Notes under the pieces: model-generated
Seen by the model: the letters and a program-made list of their open reading frames with translations, nothing else
The model's database searches: none
What the model was told of the DNA's origin: nothing
Made by a program: the position numbers and the translations under genes
Assembly (NCBI GenBank): GCA_964453265.1
Contig: CAYVNU010000002.1
Span: 81,342-145,341, forward strand
DNA: 64,000 nucleotides
Direction: 5' to 3'
Source: CAYVNU01 sp964453265
GTDB lineage: Bacteria > Patescibacteriota > Doudnabacteria > UBA920
In this document: in pieces, positions 56,103 through 63,676 of the stretch
Layout: the number at the start of each line of letters is the position of its first letter
Position numbering within the stretch: the stretch's first letter is position 1

Positions 56103-56432
56103 ATGGATATTGCGATCGGCCAAAACGCAGCATACCTGATTGCCTTTATATTATTAGGGTTACCTGTGTTAATCATGGGCTGGGCAGCCTATTTTATTAC
56201 ACAATTTGATAAAAACCATAAAAACAAGAGTCTGTCGTTAAATCCAAGGGAAAAAATTTCTTACATTATTATTGTTATCCTTTGGCTCTTAGTTACATGG
56301 GGAGTTTATCAGATCTTTACACTAGTACACACCCTAAGAGATTTCAGGGATTTTTCTGGGGTTTTGATACTTTTTTTGGTATTAACTTTCGTAACATTTT
56401 ATGTGCCAATAAAAATTAAACAAAATAAATGA
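56103..56432 (+). CDS. Small three-helix membrane protein
   Basis: 109 residues with helices at about 10-33 (AYLIAFILLGLPVLIMGWAA), 52-75 (ISYIIIVILWLLVTWGVYQI) and 85-102 (FSGVLILFLVLTFVTFYVPI). No family recognised. It overlaps the start of the YbaK-like gene by 4 nt (ATGA), so the two are translationally coupled. Confidence 0.65.
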   Translation: MDIAIGQNAAYLIAFILLGLPVLIMGWAAYFITQFDKNHKNKSLSLNPREKISYIIIVILWLLVTWGVYQIFTLVHTLRDFRDFSGVLILFLVLTFVTFYVPIKIKQNK

Positions 56433-57016
56433 AAAAAACATCCCTCCTTCGCCAAGGCTCCGGCAGGCAAGCCAAACAAAAGATAAAAAAAGAAATTAAA
56501 GTTTTAAAAACTTCTATCACCAAACTTTTGGACGAAGCAAAAGTAAAATACAAAACCCTGCAACACAAAGTTGTGTTTACGGCGCACGACGTTGGTGCTA
56601 CAACTAAGAAAAAACTTTCTGAAATTGCGAAGGTGGTTTTGGTAAAGGCAGATAAAGATTTTGTATTAGTGGTTATTCCAGCGGGTAGGTATGTGGATCT
56701 AAAAGCAGTAGGCAAAGCAATAATATCCGCCAAAACCCCTAAAGGGCATTTGGGCGGGAAAAAGGCTTTAAAGGCTAAAAAGGTAAGCATGGCCAGTGAA
56801 AAAGACATAACTAAATACTTAAAAACCAAAGTTGGATTACTTCACCCTTTTGGCAATGTGTATAATTTACAAACGCTTTTGGACAAAGGTATGTCTCGCG
56901 CAAAAAAAATCATTGCATCCGCGGGAACCTACACCGACAGTGTGGAAATAGCAATAAAAGATTTTGAAAAACTAGTTAAGCCGGTTAAAGGAATATTTAG
57001 CAAAGCAAAAAAATAA
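56429..57016 (+). CDS. YbaK/ProX-type aminoacyl-tRNA deacylase domain protein
   Basis: 195 residues. The YbaK domain starts near residue 30 (TKLLDEAKVKYKTLQHKVVF, TAHDVGATTKKKLSEIAKVV), then LVVIPAGRYVDLKAVGKAI and FGNVYNLQTLLDKGM. Such proteins hydrolyse mischarged aminoacyl-tRNAs in trans (Cys-tRNA-Pro or Ala-tRNA-Pro). Here it lies close to aspS. The first residues (SLLRQGSGRQAKQK) are encoded by a CCGGCAGGC-type repeat seen elsewhere, so the N-terminus may be repeat-derived. Confidence 0.85.
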   Translation: MKKTSLLRQGSGRQAKQKIKKEIKVLKTSITKLLDEAKVKYKTLQHKVVFTAHDVGATTKKKLSEIAKVVLVKADKDFVLVVIPAGRYVDLKAVGKAIISAKTPKGHLGGKKALKAKKVSMASEKDITKYLKTKVGLLHPFGNVYNLQTLLDKGMSRAKKIIASAGTYTDSVEIAIKDFEKLVKPVKGIFSKAKK

Positions 57017-57041
57017 ACACAAAAGGACAATAGGACGCTAT

Positions 57042-57235
57042 ACGTCTTATACGTCTTATACGTCTTATACGTCTTATACGTCTTATACGTCTTATAGGTC
57101 TTATANNNNNNNNNNNNNNNNNNNNNNNNNNNNNNNNNNNNNNNNNNNNNNNNNNNNNNNNNNNNNNNNNNNNNNNNNNNNNNNNNNNNNNNNNNNNNNN
57201 NNNNNGTCTTATAGGTCTTATAGGTCTTATATTAC
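57042..57235. repeat. 9-bp tandem repeat interrupted by an assembly gap
   Basis: Six copies of ACGTCTTAT and one AGGTCTTAT before the gap, at least three AGGTCTTAT-type copies after it. Flanking AGGACAATAGGAC and TTGTCCTATT are near-inverted. The 241-nt spacer holds no gene. Confidence 0.9.
57106..57205. other. Assembly gap (100 N)
   Basis: Exactly 100 N, a conventional scaffold gap, placed inside the 9-bp tandem repeat. The true repeat length is unknown. Confidence 0.98.
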
Positions 57236-57257
57236 CTATTTGTCCTATTTAAATTAA

Positions 57258-58007
57258 ATGAAATCTGTAAAAATCTCACAATTTGAAGGCCCACTTGACC
57301 TATTGCTTTCGCTTATAGAACAAAGGCAGCTAGATATAACTACCATTGCTCTTGCAGAGGTTACCGAGCAGTTTTTAGCGTATCTTAAAGCTTTAGAACA
57401 CATTGACCCGACGGTGCTTGCGGACTTTTTAGCAATTGCCGCCAAACTGCTTGTTATAAAGTCTAAAGCCATACTCCCGACTTTGGAACTAGATAAAGAA
57501 GAGGAGGATTCCGTACAAGATTTAGAAAGCATGCTTATTTTGTACAAACAGTTTAAAGAAGTTGCAAAGTATTTAAAACATTTAGACAATAAAAGAAAAC
57601 AAAGTTTTACCAGAACTTTGTCTTTTGAAGAAAAAATTAATTTCTTTCCCGATCAGGAAATTAAAACCGAGCAGTTACACTCCACCATTTTAAATATTCT
57701 CTCAGGTTTAAAAGAACTGGACAATTTACCAAAAGCTAAAATAAAAGAAGCTATTTCTATTCAGGAAAAAATAGAGCATTTACGTACACATTTAACAGAT
57801 AAAGTAGAAACTAGTCTTAGCGAACTTTTAAAATCCGCAAAAAACAAAACTGAAATAATAGTTACTTTTTTAGCCTTACTTGAATTAATAAAACAAAAAA
57901 TCTTTGTAGCTAACCAAGAAACTTTATTTGCAGATGTTATAATAAAAAAGCACGGCTTTGATATAGTCGCTCAAAGTCCCCATGAAAATCAGGCCAATAT
58001 TTCATAA
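57258..58007 (+). CDS. scpA: Segregation and condensation protein A
   Basis: 249 residues. The kleisin N-terminus reads FEGPLDLLLSLIEQRQLDIT followed by LAEVTEQFLAYLKAL, then AAKLLVIKSKAILPTL, and a C-terminal winged helix (VTFLALLELIKQKIFVANQE). It bridges the SMC heads and, with ScpB, completes the condensin complex for chromosome segregation. A small membrane protein gene separates it from scpB. Confidence 0.93.
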   Translation: MKSVKISQFEGPLDLLLSLIEQRQLDITTIALAEVTEQFLAYLKALEHIDPTVLADFLAIAAKLLVIKSKAILPTLELDKEEEDSVQDLESMLILYKQFKEVAKYLKHLDNKRKQSFTRTLSFEEKINFFPDQEIKTEQLHSTILNILSGLKELDNLPKAKIKEAISIQEKIEHLRTHLTDKVETSLSELLKSAKNKTEIIVTFLALLELIKQKIFVANQETLFADVIIKKHGFDIVAQSPHENQANIS

Positions 58008-58040
58008 ACCAAAAACTTTGGAAAATTTTACTTACTGTTT

Positions 58041-58277
58041 ATGTCAAAAACTTTAATCGGATTAGTTTTTATTCTGGCGGGGGTTGTGTACGGCTGTATG
58101 GCCATAGACGGCTTTTACAATAAAACTCTGGGATATTTAATGGAACACGGCTTTATAAAACCGCCCAGCCAAAAAAACACAGCAATTGAAATATTCGGCA
58201 GAAAAACAACAATAATTTTTTATAGCTTAGCATTAATTGCAATTGGGATTTACCTCATATGGAACAGAAACATTTAA
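58041..58277 (+). CDS. Small two-helix membrane protein between scpA and scpB
   Basis: 78 residues with helices at about 4-24 (LIGLVFILAGVVYGCMAIDG) and 56-74 (IIFYSLALIAIGIYLIW). No family recognised. Its 3' end overlaps the scpB start by 19 nt, which implies cotranslation. A link to condensin is not shown by the sequence. Confidence 0.6.
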   Translation: MSKTLIGLVFILAGVVYGCMAIDGFYNKTLGYLMEHGFIKPPSQKNTAIEIFGRKTTIIFYSLALIAIGIYLIWNRNI

Positions 58278-58975
58278 TTTCAACTTTAGAAAGTATTTTA
58301 TTCGTTTCCAACAAGCCTTTAAAAATAAAAGCTTTGGCGAAAATTGTAGAAGCGCCGGAAAACGAGGTAAAAGACGCTTTAAATATTTTAGAGGCTGATA
58401 AAAAAGAAACGGGGGTTGTGGTCATTAACAATAACGGTGAATATCAACTGGCTACCAATGCTTTAAATTCCACAGCTATAAAAAACTTTTTAAATGCGGA
58501 GTTGCGCGAAAAGCTTACTGACGCAACAGTAGAAGTCTTGGCAATTATCAGCTATCGCCAGCCTATTTCCAAAGCAGAAATTGAAGCCATAAGAGGTGTA
58601 AACTCCCAATACAGCCTTCGTCATTTGCTAATGCGCGGTTTAATTGAAAAAGTTTCAAACCCACAAGACCAAAGAAGTTTTTTGTACCAAACAACAACAG
58701 AATTTTTACAACATATTGGATTAAGTTCGTTCAAAGACTTACCTGAATTTGAAAAACTGGTTTCGCAAATTAAGCTCCCCGAAACTCCGGCAGTTCTAGA
58801 AAAAACAGAGCCAGAGCTTCAAACACAAGAAATTCAGCCTCAGCCAGACGACCCAGAACCTACTGAACCCCAAATTCAGCAAGACAAAAATCCTGTCCCA
58901 CTAGACCAAGACACCCAAAAGGACGAAGATGAATTTGCAGATGACGATGAAGATAATGACGATGAAGAAGAATAA
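58259..58975 (+). CDS. scpB: Segregation and condensation protein B with acidic tail
   Basis: 238 residues. Two winged-helix domains: LESILFVSNKPLKIKALAKI and TVEVLAIISYRQPISKAEIE with AIRGVNSQYSLRHLLMRGLI. The last ~65 residues are a Pro/Glu/Gln- then Asp/Glu-rich disordered tail ending DDDEDNDDEEE. ScpB dimers stabilise the ScpA-SMC complex. The acidic tail is longer than usual. The transcript ends at a strong terminator. Confidence 0.93.
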   Translation: MEQKHLISTLESILFVSNKPLKIKALAKIVEAPENEVKDALNILEADKKETGVVVINNNGEYQLATNALNSTAIKNFLNAELREKLTDATVEVLAIISYRQPISKAEIEAIRGVNSQYSLRHLLMRGLIEKVSNPQDQRSFLYQTTTEFLQHIGLSSFKDLPEFEKLVSQIKLPETPAVLEKTEPELQTQEIQPQPDDPEPTEPQIQQDKNPVPLDQDTQKDEDEFADDDEDNDDEEE

Positions 58976-58993
58976 AAAAACTCTATAAAACTA

Positions 58994-59026
58994 TTTAAAA
59001 AAGCCTGGGTTCCAGGCTTTTTTAAA
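58994..59026. terminator. Bidirectional terminator after scpB
   Basis: AAAAAAGCCTGG-gtt-CCAGGCTTTTTT (58997-59023), perfect, between convergent scpB and the small lipoprotein-like gene. Confidence 0.93.
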
Positions 59027-59048
59027 TATCAAAATCTGGGAAGTAAAA

Positions 59049-59264
59049 TTATCTCGGTAAAGGCTCGTAAGATTCTTTCGGACTTGATGGGACTTCCTGC
59101 TTTAAAGTAATTTTTTGACATGCTGCGCACATGAGTAAAACTGTTGATAGTACTAAAAATATTTTTTTTCCACCCAAAGCCCAACTTTGTTTAAGCAATG
59201 AGGTGGATCCGCCAAATTGCCCTGCTTCCGCCGGGCTTTTGGCGGACATTATATATTTAATCAT
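59049..59264 (-). CDS. Small lipoprotein-like protein with repeat-encoded N-terminus
   Basis: 71 residues. A hydrophobic segment (KKIFLVLSTVLLMCAAC) with a Cys in a lipobox-like place (CAAC, not ideal) is followed by QKITLKQEVPSSPKES. The first ~25 residues, including AKSPAEAGQFGGSTS, are encoded by a palindromic element, so the native start may have been just before the signal helix. It follows the ROK gene by 3 nt on the same strand. Lgt is encoded in the same window. Confidence 0.5.
   Translation of the reverse strand: MIKYIMSAKSPAEAGQFGGSTSLLKQSWALGGKKIFLVLSTVLLMCAACQKITLKQEVPSSPKESYEPLPR
59207..59247. repeat. Palindromic element at the start of the lipoprotein-like gene
   Basis: TCCGCCAAA (59208-59216) with TTTTGGCGGA (59237-59246), plus GCCC/GGGC inside. 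It encodes AKSPAEAGQFGG on the minus strand. Confidence 0.75.
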
Positions 59265-59267
59265 AAT

Positions 59268-60029
59268 TTATTTCTTAATTAATAAAGCCGCGCCCAAAGC
59301 GCCAGCATTTTCTAAACTAGAAACCAAGGCTTTTATCTTAATGTCTTTATTTGTTAAATGCTTTTGAGCGTATTCAATAGCAAAAGGCAAAAAACGTTCA
59401 TGATTTTTTATTGCAACTCCCCCGCCAAAAATTACCGCTTCAACATCTAGCACATTGTATACATTAGCCAAAAGCATACCTACAATTTTTGAAATTTGTT
59501 TATAATTGGAAGTATCCCGTGCTTTTTGAAAATAATGTTCAATATTTTTATCTGTATCGTACATCATGTGCCCGACTTCACCCGCACTGCCATTTTGCCC
59601 CAAATAAACCTCTTTGTTTGAAACCAAACCACCACCTATGCCTGTACCCAAAGTTATACAGGCAAAATTTTTAAAGCCTTTACCCTGGCCCATTATTGCT
59701 TCTGCTCTGGCAAAACAGTTGGCGTCGTTATCTACTTTGAGTTTTTTTATTTTTGGAAATAGGTCGTTAAAATTCAAATTTTCTATGAACTTTAAATTGG
59801 GAGAATGTTTAACGGTATTTTTTTGATGGTCTACTATTCCGGCCATTCCAACACCAAGACCATCTATTTTTTTCCCCATAGACAAAGTTTCTACGAGTTT
59901 AATAACAGTGGCCGTAAAACTACCAAGGCTTTTTGGAGTAGGAATTGTTAAAGACTTAACGGTTTTTTTACCATTAAAAACTATACCGGTAATTTTGGTT
60001 CCACCAATGTCTAGGCCAATAATATTCAT
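59268..60029 (-). CDS. ROK family sugar kinase-like protein
   Basis: 253 residues. N-terminal phosphate-binding MNIIGLDIGGTKITGIVFNG, second phosphate motif ITLGTGIGGGLVSN and ROK motif AGEVGHMMYD with the sugar-contacting Glu-x-Gly-His. The usual C-x-C-G-x2-G-C zinc cluster after GH is absent. A glucose or N-acetylhexosamine kinase role is likely, since no DNA-binding domain is attached. Located next to glycosidase genes (60.2-63.3 kb). Confidence 0.87.
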   Translation of the reverse strand: MNIIGLDIGGTKITGIVFNGKKTVKSLTIPTPKSLGSFTATVIKLVETLSMGKKIDGLGVGMAGIVDHQKNTVKHSPNLKFIENLNFNDLFPKIKKLKVDNDANCFARAEAIMGQGKGFKNFACITLGTGIGGGLVSNKEVYLGQNGSAGEVGHMMYDTDKNIEHYFQKARDTSNYKQISKIVGMLLANVYNVLDVEAVIFGGGVAIKNHERFLPFAIEYAQKHLTNKDIKIKALVSSLENAGALGAALLIKK

Positions 60030-60215
60030 AAGTTAATTGAACAAAATTAAATAAAATTGANNNNNNNNNNNNNNNNNNNNNNNNNNNNNNNNNNNNNNNN
60101 NNNNNNNNNNNNNNNNNNNNNNNNNNNNNNNNNNNNNNNNNNNNNNNNNNNNNNNNNNNNAATGTCTAGGCCAATAATATTCATAAGTTAATTGAACAAA
60201 ATTAAATAAAATTGA
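60006..60215. other. Scaffold gap (100 N) flanked by an exact 55-bp duplication
   Basis: The N run is 60061-60160. The 55 bases before it (60006-60060) are identical to the 55 bases after it (60161-60215) and include the first codons of the ROK gene. This is what two overlapping contig ends look like when joined by Ns. Confidence 0.95.
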
Positions 60216-60251
60216 CATAATTGAAATGCATTTCTAATTTTGTCATTTATG

Positions 60252-61235
60252 TCAATTAAACAGTTTTCTTGCTGCTTCCCAATACTCCCCATGTCCTTGT
60301 TTTTCCTTCATATAATACCACCACTCAACTCCCCACAAATACTGGGGGTTAAAGCCTGTTGCTTTAGCAACATCTAAAATATTTTCAAACTTGCTCATGC
60401 TCATAGTTTTAAACTGTTCTTCCACTGAAGTTTGAGTAATGCCTTTGGTTGTCCAAGGTTCTGCCTGCAACTCTATTATAGCAAGCTGTTTACCGGGATT
60501 AAAGAGCCTGACCAAGCCGCCCTTAACCCTATAAAACCAAAATGGAATGTAATTTACCCAATAACGCTTAAATATATCGGAAAAAACATATCTATAAAGA
60601 GTTGTTCCGAATACATTACCTCTGTTTCCGGAATAAATCCAAAAAGACAGTTCTCCACTGTCAGATATTAAAATTGGGCGCGCTGGATCTAGTTTTTTAA
60701 CTAAAGCAATTTCTGTGTCAAAAAACTTAACGTCCAATTTTGGACATTCACCAAAACTACTTAAAAAAGGTTCATTCTCAACTTGCCAAATTTCTATAGC
60801 AGGACTTAAAGAATAACGCGAAACAACCGCCTCAATATAAGAAAGCTGACTATTTTGCTGGTTCTCTAAACTTAAACTTTTTAACCAATTTGGGTCGTGG
60901 CATTCCGGCCAACGCGGCAACCTTCTGCCGACCGCCAAAACCACTTTTACATTGTTTTTTTCCGCTTCTTTTATTTGAAAATCTAAATTTTCAAAATTAT
61001 ACCGCCCCTTGCTCTCCTCGATTTGATTCCAATAAGCAGACAACCTGATTCTTTTTACTTTTAAATCAGTTAAAATTTCCAAATAAGTTTTTTGCCAATC
61101 TAGTCCCAAGCTCTGGGCATAAGGATAGCTAAAAGTTACCCCGTATTCAAACTTTTTAGGCTTTGGTCCGGCGTTTAAAGACAGTAAAAAACCAAACAAA
61201 AATATAACAAGAAGTCCGATTAAAATTTTTTTCAT
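60252..61235 (-). CDS. Membrane-anchored glycoside hydrolase, clan GH-A-like
   Basis: 327 residues. An N-terminal signal/anchor (ILIGLLVIFLFGFLLSLNAG) precedes a TIM-barrel: KVKRIRLSAYWNQIEESKGR early, candidate acid/base Glu in EIWQVENEPFLSS and candidate nucleophile Glu in AIIELQAEPW. This is the cellulase/beta-galactosidase-like clan pattern. It probably cleaves beta-linked sugars outside the membrane. Its ATG directly follows the EamA gene stop, and a GH1 enzyme lies upstream in the same operon. Confidence 0.75.
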   Translation of the reverse strand: MKKILIGLLVIFLFGFLLSLNAGPKPKKFEYGVTFSYPYAQSLGLDWQKTYLEILTDLKVKRIRLSAYWNQIEESKGRYNFENLDFQIKEAEKNNVKVVLAVGRRLPRWPECHDPNWLKSLSLENQQNSQLSYIEAVVSRYSLSPAIEIWQVENEPFLSSFGECPKLDVKFFDTEIALVKKLDPARPILISDSGELSFWIYSGNRGNVFGTTLYRYVFSDIFKRYWVNYIPFWFYRVKGGLVRLFNPGKQLAIIELQAEPWTTKGITQTSVEEQFKTMSMSKFENILDVAKATGFNPQYLWGVEWWYYMKEKQGHGEYWEAARKLFN

Positions 61236-62123
61236 TTATTTTAAAAATAGCACTAATGTGCCCAAACAAATTAATATTAAACCAAAAAATTTCTGCCCAA
61301 TAATCTTTTTATTTATTTGTTCTTTTAATATAAAAGAAAAGCTATGTGATAAAAGTAAAGCAATTAAAAAAATAAACACATACCTAAATCCTTGCAGAGA
61401 ATTTATAACTGATATTTTGCCTTTAAGTAGCAAAAAGCTGAAAAAAATAAAATTTGCTCCGCCCAATAACTGTTTAAACAAAAACAAAGAGCCGGTCTTT
61501 TTTTTGTTGGCTACATGTTTAACAGCAAAAACTTTTTTCCTAAAAGATGGCAGAATTAACAATATGATTAATACTAAAGCCGCGCCTAGCCTATTCCACA
61601 TTAAATTATTAAGCGCGGGTCCGTTTTGGGCAGCGTATTGCCATAAAGCATAATATGCGCTAAAACCAAACGCACACAGGAGTTTCGTAAAGACATGTTT
61701 ACTCCAGTTTGAATTTGAGTTATGGGAAATTATTAAGGCGCCCGGCACAAGCAAAAACATGGCAGCTACTTCATGAGCAAGCAAAGAGTTACGACCAGTT
61801 GTAAACGCAATTAAACTATCAAATACCGGCACTAAACCAAAAATAAACGGCACCACCCTACTAACTTCCCCATTTGCCAAAACTCTGAAGAATAAATACA
61901 TTACCAAGGAAAAAACCGCGCCTGAAAATAAGTCTAAAAGCACATACTTTAAAGCCAGGTCAGCAAAAACCCATGGCCAAATTATTAACAATACTGCGCC
62001 GGTAACAACTGTATAAAAAGTATAGTTTACCGGTTCAATTTTTTCTTTGGAAATTAAAAACTTGTCTAAAACATCGGTAACTGCCGCCAAGAAGTATTGA
62101 AAAATAGATAAAATAACTATCAT
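61236..62123 (-). CDS. EamA/DMT-superfamily transporter
   Basis: 295 residues with about 10 helices in two EamA-like halves. The second half shows the expected YVFIFLIALLLSHSFSFILK and a final FFGLILICLGTLVLF. DMT-family members move small metabolites. Placed between two glycosidase genes with no spacer on either side, so a sugar-derived substrate is plausible but unproven. Confidence 0.78.
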   Translation of the reverse strand: MIVILSIFQYFLAAVTDVLDKFLISKEKIEPVNYTFYTVVTGAVLLIIWPWVFADLALKYVLLDLFSGAVFSLVMYLFFRVLANGEVSRVVPFIFGLVPVFDSLIAFTTGRNSLLAHEVAAMFLLVPGALIISHNSNSNWSKHVFTKLLCAFGFSAYYALWQYAAQNGPALNNLMWNRLGAALVLIILLILPSFRKKVFAVKHVANKKKTGSLFLFKQLLGGANFIFFSFLLLKGKISVINSLQGFRYVFIFLIALLLSHSFSFILKEQINKKIIGQKFFGLILICLGTLVLFLK

Positions 62124-63344
62124 TTATATTTCTAAAGTATTATTTTTGCAAATTTCAGCGTACTTTAACGCGCTATGCCTGACTTTTCTACGCAAAAAGT
62201 CTTCGTAATCTATTTCAATTAAACCAAACCTGGGTGCAAAACCTTCATGCCACTCGAAATTGTCTATTAAAGACCAATACAAATATCCTTGCACATTTGC
62301 GCCTTTTTCAATGGCCCTGTGTATATAATATAAATGCTGCTCAATAAATTTTTCCCGCTTTTTATCTGCTTTATCAGCCAAACCGTTTTCGGTTATATAA
62401 ATAGGCTTTTGGAATTTTTTTAAATTAAGCAAAACTCTCTCTAAACCTTCCGGATGAATCCCCCAGCCTAAATCCGTTCGTTCATGTTTGCTGTAGCTTT
62501 TATGCCTAAAGCCAAACAGTCCGACATGATGGTGAAAATAATAATTTACGCCTATGAAATCGCAAGCTGAAATGGTGCGTTTTAAAATAAATTCATTGGC
62601 CAAATAGTGAGTAAGACTAAAAGCCGGCATAGCCAAAACTCCGGCCGGCTGGTAGTCGGCTAAATGATAAGCCATGCCCACAGGTTTTTGAGTTTCCATT
62701 TTTAAAACCGGCGCCACTAAATTATGCGCGGCAATTAAATTTCTTATAACTTTGTAAGTTAAAAACAAGCTCTGTTTTTGCGGAGGAAATTTGTTTAATA
62801 AATAAGCATGCGTGGAGTATATTTCCGGCTCATTTATGGTTATAAAAAAATCCACATATTCGCCCAATCTTTTACCAACTACCCGGGCAAAATTTACAAA
62901 ATATTTTATATTTTCTTTTTTTTCAAATCCACCTTTTTTTAAAAACCACACGGGCACGCTAAAGTGATGCAGGGTTAAAAAAACTTTCAAGCCGCGAACC
63001 TGGGCAGCCTGTAATATTTTTTCATAGTGGTCTAAAACTTCCTGGCTAATTTCCCCTTCTTTCGGCTCCACTCTTGCCCATTCCACGCCTATGCGGGTGG
63101 CGTTGTGATTTAAATGTTTGGCTAAGTTAAAATCTTCTTCGTATCTATTATAAAAATCGCAAGCTTGGCCGCTCATAAATTTTTTCGGATCAAGTCCTCT
63201 AGCTCTTAAATCGTCCTGTCTTTTTACCGAATGTTCCCACGCCCACCAATCGCTGCTAATATTATTTCCTTCCGTCTGATGAGGCGATCCCGCCGCTCCC
63301 CACAAAAATCCTTCCGGAAATTTTAATTTTTGTTTACCCGCCAT
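62124..63344 (-). CDS. Beta-glucosidase-type glycoside hydrolase family 1
   Basis: 406 residues. The GH1 pattern is clear: FPEGFLWGAAGSPHQTEGN at the start, acid/base Glu in ITINEPEIYSTH, nucleophile Glu in IYITENGLADKADKK, and the WSLIDNFEWHEGFAPRFGL aglycone region. It has no signal peptide, so it should cleave beta-glycosides in the cytoplasm, consistent with import by the adjacent transporter and phosphorylation by the ROK kinase. It is the first gene of the operon. The 332-nt spacer upstream contains a terminator and no gene. Confidence 0.92.
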   Translation of the reverse strand: MAGKQKLKFPEGFLWGAAGSPHQTEGNNISSDWWAWEHSVKRQDDLRARGLDPKKFMSGQACDFYNRYEEDFNLAKHLNHNATRIGVEWARVEPKEGEISQEVLDHYEKILQAAQVRGLKVFLTLHHFSVPVWFLKKGGFEKKENIKYFVNFARVVGKRLGEYVDFFITINEPEIYSTHAYLLNKFPPQKQSLFLTYKVIRNLIAAHNLVAPVLKMETQKPVGMAYHLADYQPAGVLAMPAFSLTHYLANEFILKRTISACDFIGVNYYFHHHVGLFGFRHKSYSKHERTDLGWGIHPEGLERVLLNLKKFQKPIYITENGLADKADKKREKFIEQHLYYIHRAIEKGANVQGYLYWSLIDNFEWHEGFAPRFGLIEIDYEDFLRRKVRHSALKYAEICKNNTLEI

Positions 63345-63539
63345 AATTTTGTTTTATTTACAGCAACCAATAAAATCCCGCCGCTCAAAGCCAAAAACAC
63401 TAGCTTTAATAAACACAACTAATTACAAAGGATTTTATCATTATTTTAATATTTTTTGTTTCAACTTTTGAACATCCAAGGCTCCGCTCGGGACGACCTA
63501 AAGATCTATTTTCACATTAATTATACAATAAAAACCAAA

Positions 63540-63560
63540 AAACCGCCAGTTAGGCGGTTT
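63540..63560 (-). terminator. Terminator upstream of the GH1 operon
   Basis: AAACCGCC (63540-63547) with GGCGGTTT (63553-63560). The minus-strand read-out ends TTTTTTGGTTTTT, so it ends the transcript of the partial gene at 63677-64000. Confidence 0.85.
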
Positions 63561-63676
63561 GGTAAAATTATTACACGAAAGTAACCATTGCATGCGGACC
63601 TTTGTAATTTGAAATTGCATTCCTTTCTAATATTTGCTCCCATGAATAATTAATTATTTTCAAATAATTTTAATTT

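Noticed and set aside
57042..57235. CRISPR-like array
   Set aside because: The 9-bp units are directly contiguous with no spacers and there are no cas genes; it is a simple tandem repeat.
60061..60160. Reading frame running through the N block
   Set aside because: It consists of unknown bases and duplicated contig ends.
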